DNA from: Chimonanthus salicifolius
Lineage: Eukaryota > Streptophyta > Magnoliopsida > Laurales > Calycanthaceae
Assembly: GCA_013350335.1 (NCBI GenBank)
Contig: CM023540.1
Location: 29,305,175-29,369,174, forward strand
DNA length: 64,000 nucleotides
Reading direction: 5' to 3'
Each line of letters starts with the position of its first letter. Position 1 is the stretch's first letter. This document shows positions 1-11,309 of the stretch, in pieces. The notes beneath the pieces are model-generated. The model was not told the origin of the DNA. It ran no database searches and worked only from the letters and a program-made list of their open reading frames with translations. The position numbers were made by a program, and so were the translations under genes.

Positions 1-325
1 AAAGAGCCGTTCAATATCGGCCGATATGTATAGTATCGGCCGTACAACATATTTATCAGCCGATATGACCGATATATATCGGTCCGATATCGGCCGATAT
101 GATTTATATCGGTTTTAAAAAAAAAAAAATTCAAAACAGTGATGGGCCCAGGTCGAAATCGGAGGATATCAGTCGATATTTACGTTTTCAAAATTTTTTT
201 TTTTAAAAACAGTTTCTTTTTCAGTTTTTTATATTTTCTAATTCAGAAAAAATAAAATAATAAAATAATACCGATATTTAAAAAAAAAAAGAGGAGAGAG
301 AATCATATCGGCCAAATTATTGGCC
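1..325. repeat. ATCGGCCGAT-rich dispersed repeat
   Basis: The palindrome ATATCGGCCGATAT occurs at 14-27 and again near 86-100. Half-sites (TATCGGCC, CCGATAT, ATATCGGT) are scattered over the first 190 bases and reappear near 305. Poly-A and poly-T tracts interrupt the block. It contains no reading frame. I read it as a piece of a dispersed repeat cut by the window edge; the class is unknown. Confidence 0.55.
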
Positions 326-3122
326 GGGGCGTGCTTTACTTAATAATATCTGAAACTTCTTCAGATGGAGCAGCTGATTGGATTGGGAATCAACAACTAG
401 ACCTCAGTTCATTTAGAGAAAGAAGGGGTATATTTCAAGCTCGGGTTTCACCCAAATGGGCCCGAAAATGTTCTGCAAGCTAGGAAATATTCTCTTTACC
501 ACATCAAAATCGCCTTCACGTTAACATCACCGTCGTGTCGTCAATTAACGGACCATCCATCAAGAAAGCGAACCCGTACCCCTCCTCGGCCCAAAGTGGT
601 CAAACCATCAAGTGGGCCAATTGTAAATGGTGTCCAGTTGGCTGCACATATTCAGTGTCCATTTTCTAGCCAAGTCAATGGGCCTAATCTGGGATCAGAG
701 CAAGTACTTGGGCAGGACTGAGGACCACACCCAAAGAACCCAATTGCTCGAATCTCAAATACGTGTGCCAAACATAGGGAATGTCCCTCTCAATTCAGTT
801 GAGATAGCCACCTTTTCTTTGGTTATATGATTCCATTCTTTCATCTTTTCATAGTTATGGCTGGCTGTCGTGTTTCCGAGTATCAATCGATATGCATTGT
901 TCCGCACTCGTCTTTTTTCCAAAATAATAATTGTAAAAACAAAAATTTTAAAGGAGAGATCATTATGTGGAAGAAGAGAGAAGGTAAACGAAGGGCTTAG
1001 TGCAAGAAAAGGAGATCTAAACAGACGTAAAAACTATCTGGGCCTTAGTAAGGCCCATATAGTTGAATATGGGTTTTGATGTTTTTCTAACATTTGGCAG
1101 ACCATAAACCAATTTGGGGTTGGCATGATAGTTTAAATAATCTTGATAAGAGTCAACTCGACTCAGCCCAATTCACTGAACTTGATATGTTTGGCCAGGA
1201 AACTAAGCAACACTCACTCGAGTTAACTCAATGACATCGAATTTCAAGTTGATTTCGGAGCAAGAACAGTGGACCTCAATAAAGATAAAGGCTAGCCCAT
1301 ATAGAGGGGGACTTCATCTTAGCCCAAATGGATAGTATGAGTACTTAAAAAAGAAAAGAAAAAATGCCAAAAATAAAATAAAATGGCATGTATATTTTGT
1401 GGGTGTTGTTAAGTGATTGGTGATATTTGAATCTTATATTTAGATTAGAAAAGAACAGAACAGAACAAATTAATTAGCAAGAGAAAAAAGAATGGAATGA
1501 TAGCAATCTAAACTCTATAAGAGGGATTGACAAGGGTTTATTTAACGTTTCCTGTGTCTTTTATATTACAGGAAAAAATTGATTGATAAGGTTTGCAACT
1601 GGTCCGCTTTGTCTAATGTAATAACATCACAGTGAGAATAAAACAAATAAGGATAATGTAATGTTTCTTTTCTTTTATTAATATTGTTGCTGATGCTGCT
1701 TCTTTTATCTATTATTTATTTGACTTTTCAATTTGAGACCCTATAAAATTTAAATAAATTTGGCCCATTTTTGAGCCTAGAGGTCCACTGTCCAATAAGA
1801 TATTGACTCGATGTAGGCTAGTTGGGTTTGAATCTGACCCATTTTCATCTCTACTATTAAAGTTTGAGTCTTATGACCCATCCAAAGGCAGCTTAAGTTA
1901 CTAGTTTCGATTAAGAGGGGTGAAAAAGGGTAACTCTCAGTTTACCCCTATTTGGTAAGGAAGGATGGAAGCGAGAAAATCTCAAATTTTTTCTTTCCAA
2001 CACAAATCTGAAAATCCTTTCACAGTCAAAAGTAATTACTTTACTTGTCCCTTATCATAATTATCAAACAAGATAAGATAAACCCATATTTAAGAAAAAC
2101 TTTTGAATAAAAGAAAGCCCTGCATAATTCACCTCACATCCAACTAGTGGATTCGCTAGTATTTGCAAAATATCTGACCCATATGGCTTAGCCATATTGG
2201 CCCTTATTTAACTTAGTGGGTATCTTGGAAAAACTTGAATAAAAGGGTAAGCTTTCATTCTAAAGGTATTTTAAGCACATGAGCATCTTAGAAATTTGGA
2301 TTGTCAACTTTGAATGTGGAACATTTCAAGAACAATGACAAGAGAATGATTGCTTTACATAACATTTTCTACCATAACTATTACCAATGTCTAATATGAA
2401 ACAGTATTATCAATCTATGGCAAAAACCTTGAACTTTTAAGTCTTTATTTGCATATAAAATACTAATACCACTAAAAAGATATTTATTTTAGATTTATAG
2501 GCATGTTTTGAGAGCTCTCCATTGAAGGAAAAATAGACTGAGAGACCATTTTTGGGCCGCCACCGTAACCATTTTATTGCTCCTAATGTAGGTTAACTAC
2601 TCGTGTCCAATACAAAATTGAATAGATTAAAGCAGGGAAAAATCATCGTCAACGTCATCGTCATCGTCAGTATAAACAATCACTGAATCTATCTAGTTCT
2701 TTGAATTTTATTATGATTACATTTTTCCTCACTTTATGAACATTTCTGCCCTACCATCATCTCATTCTGCATTTTCATCAAATGCAAACCTGCAAATTCA
2801 AATGCTATAGAGAAAAAAAAAAAACATCATTTAGATATTTATGTGAATTTGTTCAACTCAAACCTATAACATGTGGTCTCAACAATTTCCAAAGACAAAT
2901 CTAAAGTGGGGCCCTACAAGGGTACTATGGGAGATCAGCCGGACACGATCGGAAAATGCCCCTGCATCCATTGTCCGGTCCAAATTACAGGTGCATAACT
3001 GTCGTGACAGCAACATCTGATTGGAGATATTCTTCTTTTTTCCCCCTTTTTTATATATTTTTGTTCCAATCCACAATGCCATTTTGCCATGTGGCAGACA
3101 GCCATTTGTGGGTTGCACAGTC
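326..3122. other. intergenic, no gene recognised
   Basis: This AT-rich intergenic DNA has only short chance reading frames. The part nearest the IPT stop codon (about 2700-3122) should hold the 3' UTR of that minus-strand gene. No element with clear ends was found. Confidence 0.6.
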
Positions 3123-4094
3123 TCAAAGGCTGGCGGCGACTGCGGTGACAGGGGCAGTCATGGGAGCAGCTGCGGTGATGGCGGTTGCATACTCATTGTT
3201 GTTGTAGAGAAAGTCCTGCAGTAGTCGAATGCTTGGTGCAGCCACCACTCTTTCCCAAGTGTCGTCGACGTCTTTGCCCCGTTGTTGGAACACCTCGGTG
3301 GCGTCGATGCGGTGGATGTTCCAGTGAGATAGGCTGGCGAGACGGTGGATCTTCTGCAATTGGCAACAAGCCAATTTGCAATTGTTGACCTTTATCTGAT
3401 CTATTGCCTCTTGAAGCAGATGGTCACGTGTTTCCTTATCCACGTTGGGCTCGGCCCGCAAGTACCGGTCCAACTCCGGGACCCCAATTGCCCGGCGAAT
3501 GCCCCTGGTGTAGTCTGCATTGTGATCAAACATTTTGCGGACCTCGTCCACTAGGCCAACCTCCACCATGCTGTCCACCCGTTCCGAGACGAAATTGTAG
3601 AGCACCCTCAAGGATACATCCACCCAAAGGAAGAGACAATCATACCTTGACCGGAATTCGTAATCCTCATCATCAACCAATGCCTCAATGTATGAATTAG
3701 ACCCACCAGCAATGACCGGCAGCTTGCGGCGCTTAGTGATGGATTCAACAGCCTTCAAAGCATGGTAGCGGAAGTGCGGTGCGGTGAATTCTGACTCAGG
3801 ATCAACCACACCCAACAGGTGGTGCGGCACCCCGCACCGCTCTTCCTCAGTCATCTTGTTGGTCACTATGTCTAGCCCCTTGTACACTTGCATTTTGTCC
3901 GAATTGACTATCTCGGCGGGGAAATGGGTGGCCAAATCAATAGACAGCCTGGACTTTCCGGTCCCGGTAGCCCCCATCACGACGACCACCTTCTCTTTCC
4001 GCCAGGTACTGAAGGAGTCCATGTGGGTCGTGATACCGGCCGGAAAATTCAACTGGGGCTGAACTTGTCTGCACCCACTCAGGGAAATTCTCAT
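3123..4094 (-). CDS. IPT: adenylate (ADP/ATP) isopentenyltransferase, IPT3/IPT5-like
   Basis: The product is a plant adenylate isopentenyltransferase, which joins DMAPP to ADP or ATP in the first committed step of trans-zeatin-type cytokinin synthesis. It has 323 residues in one exon, the usual size and coding structure for this family. The P-loop GATGTGKS is at residues 41-48, followed by the family blocks NSDKMQVYKGLDIVTNK (64-80), GVPHHLLGV (88-96), GGSNSYIEALVDD (130-142), RSRYDCLFLWVDV (148-160) and RGIRRAIGVPELDR (197-210). The first 35 residues are basic with one acidic residue, compatible with a plastid targeting peptide as in several Arabidopsis IPTs. Met25 is an alternative start just before the core. 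Near residues 242-245 the usual Arg-Gln pair reads Cys-Gln (ACCQ instead of ACRQ), a possible functional lesion. The C-terminal tail is an Ala/Thr-rich low-complexity stretch. The tRNA-type IPT is excluded by length and motifs. The exact paralogue number is not certain. Confidence 0.93.
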   Translation of the reverse strand: MRISLSGCRQVQPQLNFPAGITTHMDSFSTWRKEKVVVVMGATGTGKSRLSIDLATHFPAEIVNSDKMQVYKGLDIVTNKMTEEERCGVPHHLLGVVDPESEFTAPHFRYHALKAVESITKRRKLPVIAGGSNSYIEALVDDEDYEFRSRYDCLFLWVDVSLRVLYNFVSERVDSMVEVGLVDEVRKMFDHNADYTRGIRRAIGVPELDRYLRAEPNVDKETRDHLLQEAIDQIKVNNCKLACCQLQKIHRLASLSHWNIHRIDATEVFQQRGKDVDDTWERVVAAPSIRLLQDFLYNNNEYATAITAAAPMTAPVTAVAASL

Positions 4095-4101
4095 AATACA
4101 C

Positions 4102-4403
4102 CTGCTTAAACAATGAAAACAGAGAAACCCAACAAGAAAATCAGAAGAAATTGCAAGAAATTCAAATCAAAAGAGGCACAAAGGCTTAAAAAAATTTCTG
4201 TTTCAAGCTCTCCGCCCCTCCCAAATGCTTTCTAAGCATGCAAAATAGATACCCACGTATGTTTCTTAGCATTTATGAAGAGGCCTTTCTTTTTGTAGGG
4301 CTCTCTGTTCTTTACCAGAGACGCGGCGACTTGATGTTCATCGAATTAAAAGGGACTGAGGAAAGAAAAGTAAAGCCTCAACTAGTCTTGCTTGCTTGCT
4401 TAC
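4102..4403 (-). other. probable 5'-UTR intron of the IPT gene
   Basis: On the minus strand a strong donor GAG|GTAAGC lies at 4404/4403. A pyrimidine-rich tract ending TTTAAGCAG|G gives an acceptor at 4102, seven bases before the ATG at 4094. The intron would be 302 bp, with a CT-rich leader exon upstream. This is inferred from splice-site quality and spacing only. Confidence 0.6.
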
Positions 4404-4487
4404 CTCAAAGTCTCAAACCAAGAGAGAGAAGAGAAGAGGCGGAGAGAGTTGAAATGGTGAGTTTTTTGCAAGATAGCGGGAAATGAA

Positions 4488-4502
4488 GGGCTCTTTATAG
4501 CA
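4488..4502 (-). promoter_or_regulatory. TATA box of the IPT gene
   Basis: The minus strand reads CTGCTATAAAGAGC here. A start site about 30 bases on would fall near 4460, followed by a CT-rich leader (about 4404-4450) and then the proposed leader intron. The TATAAA core, spacing and CT-rich leader are typical of plant promoters. Confidence 0.6.
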
Positions 4503-4609
4503 GGGGAATTTTTTCTTAAGAGAATGAGTGATAAGACAACTTTTCTTTTCTTTTTGTGGAGAAATGCCTATCACAGATGGACACCAAAGTTGAGTAGCAC
4601 TTGAGACTA

Positions 4610-4894
4610 ACGCTTTTTAAGTGCAGATTGCTATTCATATCTTTGTGATTTTCATCTCATTTCACAATTCATAGCTTTAAGATAAACAACTAGCATGTTA
4701 AGTGGAGTGACCAAAGTCCTTTATAAACCACTAGATCTCCATCTATAATTTTAATGTGGGACTCGTTTGCAGCAGCCCCAATAATCCCCCCTTAAACGAG
4801 GTCCTTCGGCGAAGAGAGCAAAGCAGGCCATCCCGTTTGCCTCAGGGATTTCCTAAGCCCACATGAGGTACCTTGAGACCAAGCTCTGATACCA
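4610..4894 (-). mobile_element. TRIM/LTR-family fragment: PBS, short internal region and LTR
   Basis: Reading the minus strand, TGGTATCAGAGC (4894-4883, initiator Met-tRNA primer site) is followed by about 95 bases of internal sequence. A purine-rich AAGGGGGGATTAT then leads into TTGGGGCTGCTGC and a block with TTTATAAAGGACTTTGGTC and TAACATGCTAGTTG. The same LTR-like block recurs at 11310-11430, 11463-11580 and 11636-11735. The PBS directly abuts the different LTR at 4897-5282, so the unit looks chimeric. Confidence 0.5.
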
Positions 4895-4896
4895 CT

Positions 4897-5282
4897 TGTT
4901 ACGTGATAAACCCACAAACAATCAAATCACAAATCAAAGCAATCACACACATAAGAAAGATAAACATAGAGATGTGTGTGGTTCGACAATATTGCCTACG
5001 TCCACGGAGCGTGAATCAGAATCCACTAAAAAGAGAATCCGGTTACAAAGGATTAACCCAACCCTTCCCTCTCTTCTTCTTCCTCTTTGGTTTTTTTTTC
5101 TCTCTCTTTCCATCTCTCTCTCTCTTACCCAGCTGCTACAGTGATTCAGCTTAACCTAAAAGTAAGAAAGAGATCAATTTATACAAGTGGGCTTAAGTTA
5201 CAAATTGGGCTCACTGGGCCCACTGGACTTGGGTCTGCAAACTGTCCAGGCCCAAAAGGGCTTTTGAGCAAAAAAACCAACA
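4897..5282 (-). mobile_element. Copia-type LTR, 386 bp
   Basis: The LTR begins TGTTACG and ends CCAACA on the plus strand (TGTTGG...GTAACA on the minus strand), with the TG/CA termini of an LTR. On the minus strand it is preceded by the purine-rich AAGGTGGAGATT (polypurine tract) and followed two bases later by TGGTATCAGAGC, the initiator Met-tRNA primer site. It therefore has a 3'-LTR type junction on one side and a 5'-LTR type junction on the other. It contains CT-rich runs near 5095-5135. No second copy of this LTR was noticed in the window. Confidence 0.75.
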
Positions 5283-6378
5283 AATCTCCACCTTGGTGAA
5301 AAAGGCTGACGCCATTAAGAATGTTGCACAGTGCAACTAACTCCCCCACCTGCTCCACCAACTTTGGAAACAACCTGAGATATAATCATGTCCTGCAACT
5401 GCAGCTCTGTATCTTGAATAAGATGTCCATCCCCACACTTCGGATGCTCCACCTGTCTTCAATGAGAAGGTGAGACCAAGTCCAAGCCATGCTCGGACTT
5501 GAAAGTAGTCACTGGCTTTGCTGGAACTCTCGTTGCATTGTTCTCTGTGTGGACCTTCATGATTTTCTCTTTTCCATGTCTTCTATTACCCGCACCATGG
5601 AAACCAGACGATACCCCACTAATATCCAATGCAAAAGAAACCTTCTTATCAAAACCATGCCTGATTGGTTCCTTTCGGTTCTTTTCTTTATTCCTACAGT
5701 CTAATTAGTAGGATCCCGCTGCCTGTGATCTATCATTATGCTCCATACTAGTGAGTACAAATTTCCTTGCATTTTCCCCTTCAAAACAATCATGGCTCCT
5801 TTGACAACTCTAAGAGCTCCACCATTTGCCTTGAAGGTGAACCCGTTTGAATCAAGTCTACCCAAATAAATTAGACTAGTTTTTAAATCCGAGACATGCC
5901 GCATATCTTCAAGTGTTCTCACCATACCATCAAACATCTTGATTTTCACTATCCCAACACCAATGTTTTTGCATGCCTCACCATTTCCCATTAGGACAGT
6001 CTATCCATCACAAAGTTCGTAACTATCAAACCATTCTCTGTGTGGACTCATGTGATAAGAACAACCTGAGTCTAACATCCATCTATCAACTAGATGATCC
6101 GTACCGGTTATGAGTGCAAAGGTCTCATCATCATCTCCTGGTACCCCTATGCGACACTTGCCTGATCTGGAGCCTTGTGGATTGTTCATTTTCTTGTATT
6201 CCCTCAGATCACGCTTTCTTTGCAAACAGTCTCTCTTCATGTGTCCTTCCTCCTTACAGTAGAAGTATTTAAACTTTCCTGCACTCCTTTCTAACACATC
6301 ATCTTCCTCCTTACATATTTTTAACACAACATCTTCCTCTCTAACGCGCAAAATACAGGTGAGCATCTGTCTTCTCAA
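5283..6378 (-). pseudogene. Ty1/Copia gag-protease-GAG_pre-integrase remnant
   Basis: On the minus strand, 6378-6001 encodes the end of Gag with a zinc knuckle (FYCKEEGHMKRDC, in which the first Cys of CX2CX4HX4C is replaced by Tyr) and the retroviral-type protease motif WMLDSGCSYHMSP. After an in-frame stop, 5991-5701 encodes a GAG_pre-integrase domain (HVSDLKTSLIYLGRLDSNG). Integrase core, reverse transcriptase and RNase H are missing: only about 420 bp separate the pre-integrase piece from the polypurine tract at about 5283-5294. This is an internally deleted, dead Copia element in the same orientation as the LTR at 4897-5282. Confidence 0.85.
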
Positions 6379-9300
6379 ATAAGATTAGCCACCCGGATTG
6401 ATTTATTTACTAATTAGAGAATCTCCGTTTTTCCTTATGAAAAATAAAAATAAAAAATCTCCCCGTTTTAATGGCAAAGAAGAGATGCTGAAATTAGAAT
6501 TTGGTAGTTGGGTAGAACTTGATAGCACCTAGAAGGGTTAGGATTCATAATTCTCTGATTTTCCTTACATTTCACAATAGTCTCCTGTCCTTTGCACCAA
6601 AAATCGATATTTCCTACATATGATTTTCTTTCTTTCTTTTTTAAAGGGAGGATTAAAACTTAGAAGTAGATATCAGTAGGGCTAAACTTGCAATGGTTTT
6701 TCCAATTACCTTCACAACTTAGTTTTGTTTTCTTAACACATAAAGTATATGAATCAGTAGGTTTGCTTTGCCACTAATGACACTTACAAATATCCTTCCA
6801 CTTGATTGATATTTAGTCAACCGAAAGGAGGAAGGGAAGGTGATTCCATGAGCTTGATGTATTAGTTTAATTAATTTTTAATAGGCTTTGTGTTCTTATC
6901 CTCAGAAGAACACTCCATACTGTCAAAGAGGCTTTATGAGCAAGTTGAGAAAGCAGTGGAGAAAGAGGTTCTTCTTTAGTGGTGAGGTCCTGCCTGATAA
7001 AATTTTATTGTGTTGAAACTTTGCTTTGGAGAAGCCTAACTTTCCCATATTATTTCAGTATTAACTTTAATATATTCCTAAAATGGCAAAAAATATTGCA
7101 TCATTTATGCCAATGGCAGACAAATTTTTCCTTCAATCAAGTCCTTGGTGAAATCTAGCTTTTTTTCTCCCTCTCACCCCTTCTCCTCTTGTGTTATTTT
7201 GAGAAATGGTATTCACTGTCGCACGTGTGACATTATTCTCTATATATTTCATCAGAAAATATATAATCTACCTTAATATACGGAGAACAACCTCTCGGAA
7301 TAACAAGCTTGAGAAGTCTCCCAAGAGTCTTTCTTAATTAATGCCTTTTTCGACTATTTCAATGATAAATGTTGGAACATAAAGTAGTTCTAATTTTTAA
7401 ATGTTCCCTGACCATTTAATTAATTACGAGTGGACGTTCTACTTTAGAAGTGGAGAAATTTTTTGAGATTCTTTAAGGGTATGTTAATTTACTTTCTTGT
7501 AAGAAAAGAAGTCATAAATTTTATAAGAAAAAAACTCGACTGAAAATAGTGGTGCAAAGCCTTTTTCTATGAATTTTTTTTTTCCTCTTTGCTCTCCAAA
7601 TCATGGAGATGAGAAATCACTACAAAATACATATGAAATATAAAAGAAAAAAATTACTAAAATTCATTTAAGATATAACTCATTTCCATTACTAAATTTA
7701 AAGAGGAGGTTCTATCAAATACTTAAAAAATTGTTGGGTCACATCAAATTTGTTCAGGTCTAAGTGGCTCCATTGTTTATCTCTCTACCGGTTTGTATGG
7801 TTAGATTAAGTTGATCACTTTATTGACTTGAAATTTGGGTTTGCATTGAGTTGGGTCATCATGGGTTGGGTTTAGGTTAGGTTGCATTGAAAGTCATGTT
7901 TAGGTTGCATTGAAAGTCATGTTTGGGCCTTGCCTGCTTCTCAAGCAGCTTTATGGGCCTAAATAGTGTTCAAGCCCAGACTTTGGTCCAGCAATTTGAA
8001 CACAAGTTTCTCTATTTCTTATTATTCATTTCATTGATCTCTTTTAAGGAAAATCTGAATCCAGGCCATATACCACTTAAGAGCTTAAATCCGAAAAAAA
8101 AAACTCCAATTATTTCATTGTGGAAAGACTGGCCCAACTTCCCAAGTCCAACATGAAGAGAAGCCCATGACAAAAGGCCCAAGGGATCTACCACTTCCCC
8201 AATATAGACTATCAGCTCTTGTTTTGGACCGAATTGGATTCTTTAAAGAAATCTTTTATTTATACAACATATAAGCTGTCAACTCTAAAATCAATGGCTA
8301 CAATCTCTCAGTAGACTCCTTTTATCCAAAATGTTAGTCTAGATACACTTATATACCTTCTCAATTCTCAATCCACTTCTCCTTCATGATTAGGTGGGCC
8401 CACATAATACTTATTGCAAGTTCACATCTGAAAGGGAAATTCTTGTTACCTACACCCGATTTAATCCTTTCCCAAGCAAAGTTACAAGAGCCAAAGTTAC
8501 CTAATTTAGCCTAATTCTATCTGTGATAGTCAAAAGGCAAGAAAATTGGGTCTGACCACACCTGCCTAAATTTGGATGAAATATTATGACCTACTTCTAA
8601 CCTTTTTACTTTTTTCTTTTTTTCTTTTTTTAATATAAGGTCTAATTTGCATAATGTTTTCTTTGAATAAAGTGTTCTGCCTTCTCATCTGATTATTCTT
8701 AGAAATATGTAAACCTCCCAATTCGCACAATATCGATTCAAACTATCGAAAGTGATCCTATGTGTTGATGGTGAAATTTCAATAAATACAAAAATAAAAT
8801 AACTTTAACGTGTTTACCAACCCTTTTTCTTTTCCTCCCAATTCGCATTGGACTAAATTTGTACTAGACCCGCCTGCATGGATTGAAAAAAAAAATGCTT
8901 AAGTATGACATTAGATTACAATACATTACATTATATTTTCCAATCATAATATCCAACTTGTAATGTTCAATAGAGTGACATGTGTCCCAAATAAGGTTAT
9001 TAATAATTGCAGGTCAAATCATTTGATTAGGGTTTATATTTTAATCTGCCCATGGTTGTTAGCAACTTGCTCTAAAACAAGTTGGATATGACCATTTCCC
9101 TATATTTTCATCCTATCATTAGGATGTAACCTATGCTCCAGTGGAACATCAATTCCAAGTGGTTGTCATACTGATGTTGGTGGGAAAAGACATTCAACCT
9201 AATGATGATGATCATTATCAATCTTAAGATAAATAATTTATATAATAATATGTATTGCCACAAGGACAAAAACCCAATACTTCCACAAAGTTAAATGCCA

Positions 9301-9404
9301 AACACTATTTATATATGTAAAGGTCTAATGGATATGTTTAGGTATTTTGATTAATTGTGTTAGAAGATAGTCTAATAGATGTGTTTAAACCTATAAGAAT
9401 ACTT
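6379..9404. other. intergenic, no gene recognised
   Basis: AT-rich non-coding sequence with only short chance frames. The one clear structure is the 23-bp tandem duplication listed separately. A diffuse TGGGCC/GGTTGGG-rich stretch lies around 7840-8230. Confidence 0.55.
7879..7924. repeat. perfect 23-bp tandem duplication
   Basis: Two identical adjacent copies of a 23-bp unit (AGGTTGCATTGAAAGTC followed by ATGTTT) occupy 7879-7901 and 7902-7924. Confidence 0.9.
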
Positions 9405-9545
9405 TGGAGCATGTGTAAACCTCTCTATTTACATACATCAGTGAGTTTACAGAGAGTAGTCGTTTGAGGTAGAACAAGAATCAAACTTAGTACTCTTACT
9501 TCCTACAATAAGTTTTTAGTCATCACTCCAACTCCTTTAAGATCA
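9405..9545 (-). mobile_element. tRNA-derived SINE
   Basis: Read on the minus strand, the block begins GGAGTTGGAGTGATGACT (box A-like) and continues to AAGTTTGATTCTTG (box B-like). The body (GTAAACTCACTGATGTATG, AGAGAGGTTTACACATGC) is shared with copies at 33872-34075 and 46377-46545. No coding capacity. Confidence 0.55.
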
Positions 9546-9594
9546 TTTTAGATTGAGTTTTGTGAATTATTTTTTATTTTTAATAAAACTTCAT

Positions 9595-9625
<31 letters not shown>

Positions 9626-9626
9626 G
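9595..9626. repeat. (TA)n microsatellite
   Basis: Alternating TA over about 32 bases with one G interruption. Confidence 0.9.
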
Positions 9627-9929
9627 TCAAGGACAAGTGCTTTGTGTTATTGTGGCTTATATGGTATCCACTGTTTAACTGTGTCTTCACATGCGAAGCT
9701 CAATAATAATAATTTAAAAAAACTAATGTCCTTAATTATATGATTAGTCTCACTTTAGATATGATTAATAATTGAAATGAACGCAAGCCAAAAGTCACTT
9801 TTAATATAAATTCGAATGCGACTTCCACTTGAAGTTGAATCCCATGAAATAAAAAGGTGAATTCCATAATGACAATTGAATAAAGTTGTTATTCATTTTA
9901 CTTTTATGGTGTTCTTCCCATTGCCTTTA

Positions 9930-9995
9930 TTTTATATATTTTATTACTATCATCTTGTATATATTATTATTTTATTATCTTATATATATTATCAT

Positions 9996-10032
<37 letters not shown>

Positions 10033-10050
10033 ATTATTATTATTTTATTA
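9930..10050. repeat. AT/ATT microsatellite block
   Basis: Imperfect TATTATTATC units lead into about 30 bases of pure TA and then several TTA units. The short frames here encode only Ile/Tyr runs and are artefacts. Confidence 0.85.
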
Positions 10051-10604
10051 TCTTATCATTGGGAAAGTAACTTTCACATCCAACTAAAGCATAGATGTCT
10101 TTCCGATTTCATCTTCTAATTTTCAATCACTCTCTACTCTTCGAAGGAATCATCATTGGTAAGAGCACACAAGGAAGAGAAGTTCTTGCTAATGATGAGA
10201 ACTCCACAATGAAACATTAAAATTATCAAAATGTAAGGGCCCATTAACTCCAAACCCCCTCGTGCAATGCCCACAAAATTTAAATACTAAAAAAGGGCAC
10301 TTCGAAGGATGCACGAATAAGCCTATGGAATCTTAAATATAAAAGTAGGGTCCACTCTTTTAAAAGATCCTATATGAGTTTGTAAAGCTGTAAAGTGGAG
10401 CCATTGTGACAGGCACTTCAAACATAGTAATATTCGTTGCTTGAGTGTATTGCGTTTATCCGTAGATATTTTACTTTGAATATTCTGTGATTTTTTATAT
10501 ATAAATTAAAAAAAAAAACTTATAGTAATATTTGAGTCACTATTACTTACATTTATATTGAAGATCTAGAGTTTTATGTCCATCGAATAGATAGTGAACT
10601 AATT

Positions 10605-10690
10605 TAAAGGAGTTAGAATGATAGTGAAAAACTTGTCTGAAGAAATGAGAGTTCTGAGTTTGATTCTTATTCTAGCCTTTCGCTATCAAA
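10605..10690 (+). mobile_element. SINE fragment (tRNA-like head)
   Basis: GGAGTTAGAATGATAGTG (box A-like) is followed about 35 bases on by GAGTTCTGAGTTTGATTC (box B-like). The layout matches the heads at 14949-15180. The 3' body is not evident. Confidence 0.45.
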
Positions 10691-10802
10691 GAAGGAATTC
10701 AAGAGTTACCCGTGTTCTCCCTCCTTTTATCTCAAACAAACGCAACCCTCCTGCCTTTCATCTTTTCCTTTGGGAAATTCGAAAGACATCTCAATGGAGG
10801 AA

Positions 10803-10826
10803 ATAATAATAATAATAATAATAATG
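10803..10826. repeat. (AAT)n microsatellite
   Basis: About eight uninterrupted AAT units. Confidence 0.9.
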
Positions 10827-11309
10827 GAGAGGCTATCTGTGGGCTACCACATGTTCCAAGTGATTGTAGTGGGACCCACCCAATTCAAAGAAGCTATATG
10901 TGGGTTCAAGTGATGGGAGTGGGTTCCACCAGTGTTGAGTTGGGAGTGTTAGTGGAATCCCCAAATTGGAGCCCTCTAAGTAATATTGAATCAGCCATTA
11001 AAGCATCTATTTCCATATAATAATCAGGTCATCTTTTGATGTCTGTACTGTGTACCAACAATACCATATTATATGAAGCAATTGCTTTTATGGAGTGGAG
11101 TGGGTCAAATTAAAATTTAGAACCAGTGGGTCTTAGATCCTTTGCAAGTCAAAATCATTCAAATTCAGTCAAAATTTTCGAAGACATCATGGACCAACAA
11201 TGGGACTGGTTTTAACATGCGATTCTGACTTTCCCAATCCTTTTTTTAAAAAAAAAAAAAAAATCTAGTCAATTTTATAATCAAGTTTGGACTCTGGTGA
11301 ATGTTAGGA

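Noticed and set aside
2879..4109. Frames of 60-98 codons overlapping the IPT gene on the plus strand and in other minus frames
   Set aside because: Shadows of the real IPT coding sequence, which has clear family motifs over its full length.
9876..10119. Two overlapping plus-strand frames
   Set aside because: They are produced by AT and ATT simple repeats.
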